DNA of 64,000 bases from Streptomyces sp. WMMC940 (GCF_027460265.1 NZ_JAPZBC010000001.1:6560001-6624000), one strand, 5' to 3'; shown: positions 22,269 through 30,448, counted from the stretch's first letter. Program-made: numbers and translations. The notes: generated from the letters alone by a model not told the origin.

Positions 22269-22874
22269 ATGCGTTCACATGGACACGGCTTCGGACCCGG
22301 CCCGGGGCAGGGCGGTTGCGGGCCCGGCCATCACGGTCGGGGTGAGTACGAGGGGCGTCGCGCCGCCTTCGGTCCGTTCGGGCCGGGGTTCGGCGGCCCC
22401 CCGTGGGGCGGTGGCCGGGGCCGGGGCCGGGGGAGGGCTCGCCGCGGGGACGTGCGCGCCTCGATCCTGGTCCTGCTGAAGGACCGCCCGATGCACGGTT
22501 ACGAGATGATCCAGGAGATCGGCGAGCGCAGCGGCGGGGCCTGGAAGCCCAGCCCCGGATCGGTCTATCCCACGCTCCAGTTGCTGGAGGACGAGGGGCT
22601 GATCACCAGCGAGAGCGACGGCGGCAAGAAGCTCTTCACGCTCACCGGGACGGGGCGCGCCGAGGCCGAGTCGGTTCCCGACGCGCCCTGGGAGGAGGCC
22701 GGCCGCGGGATCGACTGGGAGGCCATGAACGAGATACGTCAGGCCGGATTCGGGCTCATGGAGGCCTTCGGCCAGGTCTGGAAGACCGGTACCCCGGATC
22801 AGCGGCAGAAGGCGATCTCGGTGATCGGCGAGGCCCGCAAGAAGCTCTATCTGATCCTGGCCGACGAGGACTGA
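22269..22874 (+). CDS. PadR-family transcriptional regulator
   Basis: A 201-residue regulator. The first 65 residues are rich in Gly, His, Pro and Arg, unlike a normal PadR arm. The winged helix follows with VRASILVLLKDRPMHGYEM and PSPGSVYPTLQLLEDEGLI, the recognition region of PadR. The C-terminal helices form the dimerisation part. ATG 22269 follows GGAGGGA by 7 nt; GTG 22266 is an alternative. Gly/His-rich arms sometimes bind metals; that is only a suggestion. The likely operator lies in its own promoter. Confidence 0.88.
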   Translation: MRSHGHGFGPGPGQGGCGPGHHGRGEYEGRRAAFGPFGPGFGGPPWGGGRGRGRGRARRGDVRASILVLLKDRPMHGYEMIQEIGERSGGAWKPSPGSVYPTLQLLEDEGLITSESDGGKKLFTLTGTGRAEAESVPDAPWEEAGRGIDWEAMNEIRQAGFGLMEAFGQVWKTGTPDQRQKAISVIGEARKKLYLILADED

Positions 22875-23005
22875 CGGCCCACGGCGCCCGGCCGTCGGCG
22901 GACGGCGGTCGGTGCCGGACCCCAACGGCGCCCGCCGGTCCTCGACCGGGCGCGGGCAGGGGCGGGCCGCGCCGTGCTCGGGCAGGGCGGCGCCGTGTGC
23001 CGGGT

Positions 23006-23034
23006 GAGGGGCTCCGCATCGTGCGGAGCCCCTC
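23006..23034 (+). terminator. Terminator hairpin used as intron target
   Basis: GAGGGGCTCCGCA (23006-23018) pairs perfectly with TGCGGAGCCCCTC (23022-23034) across a TCG loop, giving a 13-bp stem. It lies between the convergent padR and SRPBCC genes and would end both. The group II intron begins 6 nt after the stem, as expected for group IIC introns, which recognise terminator hairpins. Confidence 0.85.
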
Positions 23035-23039
23035 GCGCG

Positions 23040-24567
23040 GTGCGCCCAGCATGGGCGATTGCTTGGGGGTGGAAGTCCCCTGGGGGAAGAGGTGGTGCTA
23101 ACCCCGAGCCGGAGGCAAGGGCGTCATCGTGAGGTGGGGTCTGGAGGAAGCCCGAGGCGAGACCTGGGTACCGAGGAACACGAACCGTGTATGAGGCGTG
23201 CTGGTCGGGTGAGTCTGCTGCGGAAGGCGAAGCCCGAGTTGATGCTCTCGAAGGAGAACCTGCTCGTGGCGCTCAACCGTGTCGAGGTGAACCGGGGTGC
23301 TCCCGGGGTGGACGGTATGACCACGACCGAACTCAGGTCGTGGGTTGCGGTGCACTGGCCCGAGGTCCGGGCTGAACTCGATGCGGGCATCTACCGGCCG
23401 GCGCCGGTCCGTCAGGTGATCATCCCGAAGCCTGGCGGGGGCGAGCGGATGCTGGGGGTGCCGCGGGTGCTGGACCGCTTGATCCAGCAGGCCGTCGCGC
23501 AGGTGCTCGTGCCCATCTTCGACCCTGGCTTTTCCGGGTCGTCCTTCGGGTTCCGCCCCGGCCGGTCCGCCCATCAGGCGGTCCGTGTCGCGCGGCGGGC
23601 GATCGAGGACGGCAACCGGTGGGTCGTGGACCTTGATCTGGACCGGTTCTTCGACCGGGTTCAGCACGATGTCCTGATGGCACGGGTGGCGCGGAAGGTT
23701 AGTGACCGCAGGGTCCTGAAGCTGATCCGGAGGTATCTGGAAGCCGGGATCATGGTGGACGGCGTGAAGATGCCGAGCGTGGAGGGAACCCCGCAGGGGT
23801 CGCCGCTCTCGCCGATCTTGTCGAACATCATGCTCGACGATCTGGACCGGGAACTGTTCAGGCGTGGTCACCGGTTCGCACGCTATGCCGACGATCTGCG
23901 GATCTTCGTGCGGAGCAAGCGAGCCGCTCAGAGGGTGCTTGACTCGGTCACGGCCGTGGTCGAGCAGCGGCTGAAACTGAAGGTCAACCGGGACAAGTCG
24001 AAGGTGGTCCCAGCTTCCGTCATGACGATGCTGGGCTTCGGCTTCTACTTCGTCCGGGGCGGGGAGGTCAGGATCCGGGTCGATCCGAAGGCGCTCGCGC
24101 GTTGGAAGGTACGGATCAGGGAACTGACGTCTCGCCGGTGGAGTATCGCGATGGATGGACGCATCGCGAAGATCAACCGCTTCACCACTGGCTGGATGGG
24201 CTACTTCCAGCTCGCGAATACCCCCAAGGTGTTCCAGGGGCTGGACAAGTGGCTCCACCGCAGGATGCGGCAGATCCGCTGGAAGGAATGGAAGCGGTAC
24301 GCGACCAAACGTCGTAACCTGCGGGCGCTCGGGATCGGTGAGCGTGCTGCTCGGGAATGGGCGGCCAGTAGCAAAGGCTACTGGCGGATCGCGGGATCGG
24401 CTGTCCTCCAGCGGGCGCTGCCCAACTCTCACTGGGAGGGTCTAGGTCTGCGCACGCTCAAGCCGACCTGGCAACGGTTGAGATCAGCTGGATGAACCGC
24501 CGGATGCGTGGCCCGCATGTCCGGTGGTGTGAGAGGAGGGACGGGCGACCCGTCCCTCCTACTCGAT
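23040..24567 (+). mobile_element. Group IIC intron, compact and probably internally deleted
   Basis: The 5' end GTGCGCCCAGCATGGGC (23040) and the 3' end CTCCTACTCGAT (24567) match group IIC introns. Domain V is at about 24493-24533, with CCGCCGGATGCG pairing to CGCATGTCCGG through a two-base bulge and a CGC-type catalytic triad; domain VI follows as GAGGAGGGACGGG with CCCGTCCCTCC. Only about 150 nt precede the reverse-transcriptase frame and about 70 nt follow it, so total RNA outside the ORF is roughly half the usual length. The part of domain I carrying exon-binding loops, and domains II and III, are not seen. It sits 13 nt before the stop of the convergent SRPBCC gene. Confidence 0.85.
23191..24495 (+). 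CDS. ltrA: Group II intron reverse transcriptase/maturase
   Basis: A 434-residue intron-encoded protein. Reverse-transcriptase blocks run from about residue 35 (GAPGVDGM) through GFRPGRSAHQA, VDLDLDRFFD, EGTPQGSPLSPILSN and the catalytic ARYADDLRIF (near residue 230). Domain X/maturase is visible in NRFTTGWMGYFQ and YWRIAGSAVLQRALPN. There is no HNH endonuclease, as usual for class C. ATG 23191 lies inside sequence that aligns with domain I of the ribozyme, so the first 17 residues may be a by-product of a deletion; ATG 23242 (MLSKENLL) is closer to the usual family start. The enzyme itself looks intact. Confidence 0.9.
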   Translation: MRRAGRVSLLRKAKPELMLSKENLLVALNRVEVNRGAPGVDGMTTTELRSWVAVHWPEVRAELDAGIYRPAPVRQVIIPKPGGGERMLGVPRVLDRLIQQAVAQVLVPIFDPGFSGSSFGFRPGRSAHQAVRVARRAIEDGNRWVVDLDLDRFFDRVQHDVLMARVARKVSDRRVLKLIRRYLEAGIMVDGVKMPSVEGTPQGSPLSPILSNIMLDDLDRELFRRGHRFARYADDLRIFVRSKRAAQRVLDSVTAVVEQRLKLKVNRDKSKVVPASVMTMLGFGFYFVRGGEVRIRVDPKALARWKVRIRELTSRRWSIAMDGRIAKINRFTTGWMGYFQLANTPKVFQGLDKWLHRRMRQIRWKEWKRYATKRRNLRALGIGERAAREWAASSKGYWRIAGSAVLQRALPNSHWEGLGLRTLKPTWQRLRSAG

Positions 24568-24579
24568 TGTGCCCGGCGG

Positions 24580-25008
24580 TCAGCTCACGAGCCCTCCGAG
24601 TCTGCGCAGCGACTCGTTGAGCGCGGCCGTCGCCGATTCCCTGAGCTTGCCCGCCATCAGCGAGACGGCGGCGCCCGTGAACTCGCCGTCGATGCGGAGG
24701 GTCGTGGCGTCCCCCTCCGGGGTGAGCGTGTAGCGGGTGCCGACCAGTACGCCCATCGGGCCCTTGCCCCTGATCGCGAGGACCCGCTCGGGCTCCAGTT
24801 CCTCCACCGTCCACCGCACTTCCGCGGGAAAGCCCATGAGCTTCATGCTCTCGGCGAAGGTCGCGCCGGTCCTGAGGGCTTCGGGACCGCCCTGCGGGAA
24901 GCTCGTGTGCGTGGCGTTCCACCGGCCGTACGAAGCGAAGTCCGTCAGCTGGGCCCACACCTTGCCGGCCGACGCTGGGATGCGTGCGTCCGCGCTGACC
25001 TCGGCCAT
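24580..25008 (-). CDS. SRPBCC family protein
   Basis: A 142-residue START-like/SRPBCC protein beginning MAEVSADARIPASAGKVWAQ. The family pattern continues with LTDFASYGRWNATHT and the central WTVEELEPERVLAIRG. These helix-grip folds bind hydrophobic ligands or act as cyclases; this member resembles polyketide cyclase-like or CoxG-like proteins of unknown ligand. Its stop lies 13 nt from the 3' end of the group II intron, so the intron entered its 3' flank without harming the gene. Confidence 0.8.
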   Translation of the reverse strand: MAEVSADARIPASAGKVWAQLTDFASYGRWNATHTSFPQGGPEALRTGATFAESMKLMGFPAEVRWTVEELEPERVLAIRGKGPMGVLVGTRYTLTPEGDATTLRIDGEFTGAAVSLMAGKLRESATAALNESLRRLGGLVS

Positions 25009-25315
25009 ACGGCCAACCCCCTTCTCGTCGGGCTCGCCGCCCTTCGGGTTCCGGTGTTGCGGAACGTAGCCGCGCGCCCTGCGACATTCAATACTGATGA
25101 GCTGTCAGATGGGTCGCCTCGCCGCCGATGCGCCGCGGTCTGCGCGGCCGGTGCCCGGCGGACTCCCGCCGGCGGGGGAGCGCCAGGCGCCGCTGGTGAG
25201 GGTCGCTTCTCCTCCGCAAGGAGGAGGCGCGGCACGCGGTGCCCACCTTCCGCGGGATGCCCGAATGCTCCCGGGTGGCGATGACCCGGCCGTCCGCTGC
25301 TGATGGGGTGGGACC
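25009..25315. other. Divergent intergenic region
   Basis: A 307-nt gap between the divergent SRPBCC and Clp-N genes. It contains a short perfect hairpin, CTCCTCC-GCAA-GGAGGAG (25209-25226), with a GNRA tetraloop. An AT-richer patch near 25082-25110 is the likely minus-strand promoter. I see no further gene. Confidence 0.5.
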
Positions 25316-25864
25316 GTGCACTTCCCTGTCCCGCGCGTCCCCCAGCAGCCCGCTCCCGCCCCCACCGGGACCGACGCCGGACTCTCCGAGGAACTGGCCC
25401 CGGTCGTCGCCGGTGCGCGCCGGCGTGCGATGCGGGACGGTGACCCCCAGATCGACACGGCCCATCTGCTGCACTCCCTGGTCGAGTCCGGACCCGACGT
25501 CCGGGCGGCCTTCGGAGGCCCGGACCAGGTCGCCCGCGTCCTCGGCTACCTCGTCCAGCGCAGCATCGGGTACGGGCTGCGCTGGCAGGCGACGGTCGAG
25601 GACTCCGGCGCGGTCCCGGTGGTCCCCGGGGATCGGGACCCCGGACGGACGGGCTGGTCGCCGTCGGCCGCCGCCGCCGTGCTGCGGGCGCGGGAGCGGG
25701 CGGCGGAGCGCGGGGAAGGCCGGCCCGACGGCCTCGATCTGCTCGCCGGACTCGCCGCCGACCGCGACTCCAGGGCCGCCGAGGTCCTGGTGCGTGCGGG
25801 GGTCGACCCCGACCGGCTGGCGGGCCGGATCGGAGAGCTGTCTCAACAGGTGCGACGGACGTGA
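25316..25864 (+). CDS. Clp N-terminal (Clp-R) domain protein
   Basis: A 182-residue protein with one or two Clp-R repeats and no AAA ATPase. The motif ARRRAMRDGDPQIDTAHLLH (about residues 34-53) is the first Clp-N repeat; the second is around GLDLLAGLAADRDSRAAEVL near 143-162. Such stand-alone domains may act as adaptors or decoys for ClpC or ClpB substrates; this is inference from fold. GTG 25316 is the start; no strong Shine-Dalgarno is seen. It ends 31 nt before the EamA gene and could be cotranscribed with it. Confidence 0.75.
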   Translation: MHFPVPRVPQQPAPAPTGTDAGLSEELAPVVAGARRRAMRDGDPQIDTAHLLHSLVESGPDVRAAFGGPDQVARVLGYLVQRSIGYGLRWQATVEDSGAVPVVPGDRDPGRTGWSPSAAAAVLRARERAAERGEGRPDGLDLLAGLAADRDSRAAEVLVRAGVDPDRLAGRIGELSQQVRRT

Positions 25865-25895
25865 CGCTCCTGACCCGGGCTGCCATGATGTGCCG

Positions 25896-26888
25896 ATGCA
25901 CGCGTCTCGGGAAAGGAGCGCCGGGCTGGGACTCGCCCTGGCCTCGGCGTTCGCCTTCGGTGGTTCAGGTGTGGCGGCCAAGCCGCTCATCGAAGCGGGG
26001 CTCGACCCCCTGCATGTGGTGTGGCTGCGAGTGGCCGGTGCCGCCCTCGTCATGCTTCCCGTCGCCTGGCGCCACCGCGACCTGCTGATACGCAAACCGG
26101 CGCTGCTCGCCGGATTCGGAATGCTCGCCGTCGCCGGTGTCCAGGCCTGCTACTTCGCGGCGATCTCCCGCATCCCCGTGGGCGTGGCGCTGCTCATCGA
26201 GTACCTGGCCCCCGCTCTCGTCCTCGCCTGGGTCCGCTTCGTCCAGCGCCGCCCGGTCACCCGCGCCGCCGCCGTCGGTGTCGTCCTCGCCGTCGGTGGA
26301 CTCGCCTGCGTGGTCGAGGTCTGGTCCGGGCTGGGCTTCGACGTGATCGGCCTGCTGCTCGCCCTCGGGGCGGCCTGCTGCCAGGTCGGCTACTTCGTCC
26401 TCTCCGCCGAGGGCGCCGACGGCGACGACGCCGCCGACCCGCTCGGCGTCATCGCGTACGGACTGCTCGTCGGTGCGCTCGTGCTGACCGTCGTCGCCCG
26501 CCCGTGGGGGATGGACTGGCAGGTGCTCGGCGGTGGAGCCGCCCTGGCCGGCACGACCGTCCCGGCGGCGCTGCTGCTCGGCTGGATCGTCCTGATCGCC
26601 ACGGTCCTCGCCTACGTCACCGGGGTCGTGTCCGTCCGCAGGCTCTCGCCGCAGGTCGCGGGAGTCGTCGCCTGTCTGGAGGCCGTGATCGCGACGGTGC
26701 TGGCCTGGGTCCTGCTCGGCGAGCATCTCTCCGCGCCCCAGATCGCCGGCGGTGCCGTGGTGCTCGTGGGCGCGTTCATCGCCCAGTCCTCCACGCCGAA
26801 GGCAGCATCCGGGCCGGTGGCGGGCGGCTCCGGCACCGTGGCCGGTGCTGCCGACGGCGACTTGGCGGCCGAGCGGGCGGCGGTCTAG
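25896..26888 (+). CDS. EamA/DMT family transporter (first)
   Basis: A 330-residue inner-membrane exporter with two EamA repeats and about ten hydrophobic segments (first AGLGLALASAFAFGGSGVAA). The second repeat ends with ACLEAVIATVLAWVLLGEHL and GGAVVLVGAFIAQS, typical of RhtA/EamA metabolite exporters. The Ala/Gly-rich C-terminal tail is cytoplasmic. ATG 25896 is chosen over longer frames because hydrophobic homology starts there. Its stop codon TAG is also the first part of a putative -10 box (TAGGGT) for the leader RNA of the next EamA gene. Confidence 0.87.
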   Translation: MHASRERSAGLGLALASAFAFGGSGVAAKPLIEAGLDPLHVVWLRVAGAALVMLPVAWRHRDLLIRKPALLAGFGMLAVAGVQACYFAAISRIPVGVALLIEYLAPALVLAWVRFVQRRPVTRAAAVGVVLAVGGLACVVEVWSGLGFDVIGLLLALGAACCQVGYFVLSAEGADGDDAADPLGVIAYGLLVGALVLTVVARPWGMDWQVLGGGAALAGTTVPAALLLGWIVLIATVLAYVTGVVSVRRLSPQVAGVVACLEAVIATVLAWVLLGEHLSAPQIAGGAVVLVGAFIAQSSTPKAASGPVAGGSGTVAGAADGDLAAERAAV

Positions 26889-27122
26889 GGTAGCGATCAT
26901 GCATTCGACCGTCCTCCCGCCGCCCGCCGCGTAGCGCGGGCGGTTCTCCGCCGACGAAGACCGGGTCCGGGGTGTGGAGTCCCCCGGACGGTTCGTCGCT
27001 GCCCGCGTGTGGAGTCCAGCGGCCAACCGTCCTGTCTTCCGGCCCGTCGTGGGACGCGTTCCCCCACCCTTCGGGGCGGGCCTCCGGGGGCTATCCCCGG
27101 ACACCCAGCACGGAGTACTCAC
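26886..27122 (+). promoter_or_regulatory. Structured leader with leaderless mini-ORF before the second EamA gene
   Basis: TTGGCG (26862-26867) and TAGGGT (26886-26891), 18 nt apart, form a promoter whose start falls about at ATG 26899. A perfect 8-bp stem overlaps the mini-ORF end (26920-26927 with 26936-26943). Next, CGACGAA (26952-26958) pairs with TTCGTCG (26992-26998), enclosing GTCCGGGG with CCCCGGAC (26965-26972 with 26982-26989). The competing stem GGACGGTT (26986-26993) with AACCGTCC (27025-27032) enclosing CGCTG/CAGCG uses the same bases. TCCGGGG/CCCCGGA (27083-27101) forms a last hairpin before GGAG and GTG 27123. This is attenuator-like architecture; I do not recognise a known riboswitch. 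Confidence 0.6.
26899..26934 (+). CDS. Candidate leader peptide with Pro-Pro-Pro
   Basis: An 11-residue frame, [11 protein letters not shown], then TAG. ATG lies 7 nt after the TAGGGT box, so it would be translated from the mRNA 5' end without a Shine-Dalgarno. The three consecutive prolines are a known ribosome-stalling pattern that needs EF-P. The stop codon sits in the loop of a perfect 8-bp stem, so ribosome position would decide whether that stem forms. Confidence 0.45.
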   Translation: MHSTVLPPPAA

Positions 27123-28109
27123 GTGTCGAATCCTTCTTCGGCTGCCGTCACCGGCCTGCCCGTCGGGCGCAGCCTGTTCTATCTCGTCGTGGCCGGTGTG
27201 GCCTGGGGGACCGCGGGGGCGGCCGCCTCACTGGTCTTCGAGGCCAGCGATCTCGGCCCGCTCGCCCTGTCCTTCTGGCGCTGCCTCGGCGGCCTGCTGC
27301 TGCTCGCGGGAGCGCTCGCGCTGCGCGGGCGCCGGGCGGCGGGGAGCGGCGGCGCCGCCGTGGCCGGGTCCGAACCGCGCCGCCGCAGGATGCTGCGCAT
27401 CCTCGGCACCGGCGTCGGTCTGACCGTCTTTCAGAGCTCCTACTTCGCCGCCGTCGAGCAGACCGGGCTGGCGGTCGGCACGGTCGTCGCCCTGGGCGCC
27501 GGGCCCGTGCTGATCGCCCTCGGCGCCAGGATCACCATGGGGGAGCGGCTCGGGGGCGGCGGGATCGCCGCCGTCGCCGGAGCGCTGACCGGACTCGTGG
27601 TGCTGGTCCTGGGCGGTGGGAGCGCCACCGTGCGGCCGGCGGGCGTGGCGCTGGCGGTGGTCTCGGCGGCGGGCTACGCGGCCGTCACCCTGCTGACCCG
27701 GCGGTTCGGCCGGGACGGCGACGGTCCCGATCATCTGTCGACGACGATGTGGACCTTCGTGGTCGGCGCCGTCGGGCTGCTGCCGGCGGCCCTCGCGGAG
27801 GGGCTCCTGCCGCACACCGCGGAGCCGCTGCGGGTGCTGGGGATGCTGGTCTACATCGCCGCCGTCCCGACGGCGCTCGCCTACGCGCTCTACTTCGCGG
27901 GTGCGGCGGTCGTCCGCGCCGCGACGGTGTCGGTGATCATGCTTCTGGAGCCGGTCAGCGCTGCGGTCCTGGCCGTGATCGCGCTGGACGAGCGGCTGAC
28001 CTCGGCGACTGTGGCAGGGACGGTGGTCCTGCTCATGGCGGTGGTCGGGCTGGCCTGGCAGGAGGCCCGGCCGGCCGGGCGGCGCGGCGCCGTGGACGCG
28101 CCGGCCTGA
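27123..28109 (+). CDS. EamA/DMT family transporter (second)
   Basis: A 328-residue EamA exporter with ten likely membrane segments, starting at GTG 27123 with GGAG 7 nt upstream. The first repeat begins [19 protein letters not shown] and contains the family signature [16 protein letters not shown]. The second repeat ends [20 protein letters not shown] and [14 protein letters not shown]. It is a different subfamily from its upstream neighbour. Substrate is unknown; amino acids or small toxic metabolites are usual. The structured leader upstream suggests regulation by attenuation. Confidence 0.87.
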   Translation: MSNPSSAAVTGLPVGRSLFYLVVAGVAWGTAGAAASLVFEASDLGPLALSFWRCLGGLLLLAGALALRGRRAAGSGGAAVAGSEPRRRRMLRILGTGVGLTVFQSSYFAAVEQTGLAVGTVVALGAGPVLIALGARITMGERLGGGGIAAVAGALTGLVVLVLGGGSATVRPAGVALAVVSAAGYAAVTLLTRRFGRDGDGPDHLSTTMWTFVVGAVGLLPAALAEGLLPHTAEPLRVLGMLVYIAAVPTALAYALYFAGAAVVRAATVSVIMLLEPVSAAVLAVIALDERLTSATVAGTVVLLMAVVGLAWQEARPAGRRGAVDAPA

Positions 28110-28268
28110 TCCCGCCGCTCATCCGCGTCACGACCAGGACGGGGGCGGAACCGGTGGCCGACGGCCCCGTTCCGCCCCGCCGCGGCCCGTTCGTGCGCCT
28201 CCCGGCATCGGACCGTGTGACGCCCTCGGGGCCGCACGGTCCGGCCGGCCTCTTCCGGCGGCCGGCCG

Positions 28269-28940
28269 CTACAGCGAGGCCAGGTACGGGGGCAGGGCCA
28301 CCGACGGGTCCAGGTCGTCCGCGGGGACCGGCACGCCGTGGCCCCGGACCAGCGGGACGACGCCGGTCCAGTGCGGAAGTACCAGGTCCTCGGGGTCGTC
28401 GTTCGGTCCGCCGGTCCGGACCTTGGCGGAGACCTCGTCCAGATCAAGCCGGAGCACGGCCGTCGCGGCGAGCTCCTTGGCGTTGGCGGGACGCGAGTCG
28501 GCGGAACGGCCGGGGACGACGTGGTCGACGAGGGCGTCGAGAGCGGCGCGCTTCTCCTCCGGGTCGGTCACCTGGCGGGCGGTGCCGTGGACCACCACCG
28601 ACCGGTAGTTGATCGAGTGGTGGAACGCGGAGCGGGCGAGCACCAGGCCGTCGACGTGCGTGACGGTCAGGCAGACCTCCAGGCCGCGATCGACCTGGCC
28701 GGCCATGCGCAGCGGACGGGATCCGGTCGAGCCGTGCACGTAGAGCACGTCGCCGACCCGGCCGTACAGCGTCGGCAGCACCACCGGCGCCCCGTCGCGC
28801 ACGAAGCCGAGATGGCAGACGGAGGTCTCGTCGAGTATCGAGTGCACCAGTGCGCGGTCGTGGGACGCGCGCTCCCGCGCCCTGGTGGGGACGGTCCGGT
28901 CGGTGGGCCGGTAGGTCGGCGACTCCTCGGACGGTGCCAT
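28269..28940 (-). CDS. Pyridoxamine 5'-phosphate oxidase-fold protein
   Basis: A 223-residue FMN-binding split-barrel protein. The pattern CHLGFVRDGAPVVLPTLYGR near the N-terminus and HHSINYRSVVVHGTARQVTD in the middle are typical of flavin-nucleotide-binding members of this family. ATG 28940 has GGGAG 10 nt upstream; ATG 28955 is an alternative but overlaps the palindrome. It is divergent from the MocR gene, and the palindrome between them (28955-28968) would let that regulator control it. MocR proteins bind PLP, so a role in vitamin B6 metabolism is suggested but not shown. Confidence 0.82.
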   Translation of the reverse strand: MAPSEESPTYRPTDRTVPTRARERASHDRALVHSILDETSVCHLGFVRDGAPVVLPTLYGRVGDVLYVHGSTGSRPLRMAGQVDRGLEVCLTVTHVDGLVLARSAFHHSINYRSVVVHGTARQVTDPEEKRAALDALVDHVVPGRSADSRPANAKELAATAVLRLDLDEVSAKVRTGGPNDDPEDLVLPHWTGVVPLVRGHGVPVPADDLDPSVALPPYLASL

Positions 28941-28954
28941 ATTGCGTTCTCCCA

Positions 28955-28968
28955 TTGCACTAGTGCAA
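28955..28968. promoter_or_regulatory. Perfect palindrome, probable MocR operator
   Basis: TTGCACTAGTGCAA is a perfect 14-bp palindrome, 10 nt before the MocR start and 14 nt before the divergent start at 28940. For the MocR gene, TTGCGT (28942-28947) and CAAAAT (28966-28971) could be -35 and -10, so the site would lie in the spacer and block transcription both ways. Confidence 0.7.
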
Positions 28969-28978
28969 AATATGATTT

Positions 28979-30310
28979 GTGCTAGGAGAGTATCGGATCG
29001 AAGGGCGCGGCGCATCGGACATCGCGGCCAGCATCGAGCGAGGTGTCGCTTCGGGAGAGCTCGGCCCCGGCCAACCGCTGCCCCCCATGCGGGAGCTGGC
29101 GGCTTCGTTGGGGGTCAACGCGAACACCGTCGCGGCCGCCTACCGGACGCTGCGCGACCGCGGCGTGATCGAGACGGCCGGCCGCAAGGGCAGTCGTGTG
29201 CGGGAACGGCCGGCCAGTACGGCGCGCGGCTCGCTCACGATCGACGCCCCGCCCGGCGTACGGCAGATCTCCGAGGGCAACCCGGACGCCGCGCTGCTGC
29301 CCCCGCTCCACGACGCCTTCGCGGCGGCCGCACGCCATCACGACGCCCGGCCGGTGCTCTACGGCCAGGACGCCGTGGACCCCCGACTGGCGCGGCTCGT
29401 CCGTGCCGGAATGGACGCGGACGGGGTACCGGAAGGCCCGGTCGCCGTCACCTCCGGGTCGCTCGACGCCATCGAGCGGGTGCTCCACGCCCATCTCCGG
29501 CCCGGCGACGCCGTGGCCGTGGAGGACCCCGGCTGGGGGAGCCTGCTGGACCTGGTCCCGGCGCTCGGGCTGCGGCCGGTTCCGGTCGCCGTCGACGACG
29601 ACGGTCCGCGTCCCGAGGACGTCGAGCGGGCGCTCGGCCGCGGGGCGAGGGCCCTGATCGTGACCGACCGGGCCCAGAACCCCACGGGTGCCGTCGTCTC
29701 CGCGTCCCGCGCCCCCGAACTCCGCGACGTGCTCGGCCGGTACCCGAGGACACTGCTCGTCGAGGACGACCACGGCCATGCGATCGTCGACGAGCCACTG
29801 CACCCCCTCGCCGGTGTCACGGACCACTGGGTGCTCGTGCGGTCCGTGGCCAAGGCATACGGTCCCGACCTCAGGCTCGCCGTGCTCACCGGTGACCGGG
29901 TGACCCTCGACCGGGTCCAGGGGCGGCAGCGACTCGGCCCCGGCTGGGTCAGCCGACTGACCCAGCGCGCCGTCGTGGAGTTGTGGACCTCCGGGGCCGT
30001 CGACCCGTCGGCGGTCGCGGCCGCCTACGCGGACCGGCGCGACGCGCTGCTGAGCGCCCTGGCGGAGCGGGGAGTCGAGGCCCGCGGCCGCAGCGGCATG
30101 AACGTGTGGGTACCCGTGGCCGACGAGACAGGCACGGTGGCCCGGCTGCTGCACTCCGGCTGGGCCGTGGCGCCGGGTGCCCGCTTCCGCATCTCCTCAC
30201 CACCGGCGGTGCGGCTCACCGTGTCGGGCCTGACGGCCGACGACATCTCCGTGCTCGCCGACGCGGTGGCCCTGGCGGTCGGCCCGGTACGTGCGCGCAG
30301 CTACGGCTGA
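28979..30310 (+). CDS. MocR/PdxR-type regulator (GntR with aminotransferase domain)
   Basis: A 443-residue fusion. Residues 1-80 are a GntR winged helix (GQPLPPMRELAASLGVNANT, then AAAYRTLRDRGVIET). Residues 95-440 are a fold-type I aminotransferase domain with DRAQNPTGA and the PLP lysine in RSVAKAYGPDLRLA (near residue 294). In MocR proteins the enzyme domain senses PLP or an amino compound instead of catalysing. GTG 28979 has no upstream Shine-Dalgarno, so the mRNA may be leaderless. It faces the oxidase-fold gene across a perfect palindrome. GntR/MocR regulators of this layout control B6, GABA or amino-acid transport genes. Confidence 0.9.
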   Translation: MLGEYRIEGRGASDIAASIERGVASGELGPGQPLPPMRELAASLGVNANTVAAAYRTLRDRGVIETAGRKGSRVRERPASTARGSLTIDAPPGVRQISEGNPDAALLPPLHDAFAAAARHHDARPVLYGQDAVDPRLARLVRAGMDADGVPEGPVAVTSGSLDAIERVLHAHLRPGDAVAVEDPGWGSLLDLVPALGLRPVPVAVDDDGPRPEDVERALGRGARALIVTDRAQNPTGAVVSASRAPELRDVLGRYPRTLLVEDDHGHAIVDEPLHPLAGVTDHWVLVRSVAKAYGPDLRLAVLTGDRVTLDRVQGRQRLGPGWVSRLTQRAVVELWTSGAVDPSAVAAAYADRRDALLSALAERGVEARGRSGMNVWVPVADETGTVARLLHSGWAVAPGARFRISSPPAVRLTVSGLTADDISVLADAVALAVGPVRARSYG

Positions 30311-30448
30311 GTGGCGTGCGGGGCACCCGGCCCGAGCGGCGACCGTCGGGACGGCGAGGAGCCCCGCGGGCACCTCGCCGCTCATGCCGGTCCGCGACCA
30401 CGCGGTCACGACCGGCCGCCGCGACTGCTCGCCCGTGCCCGCACGCGG

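Noticed and set aside
28110..28268. Possible small gene between the second EamA and the PPOX-fold gene
   Set aside because: Short convergent gap with only shadow frames; it probably holds a shared terminator.
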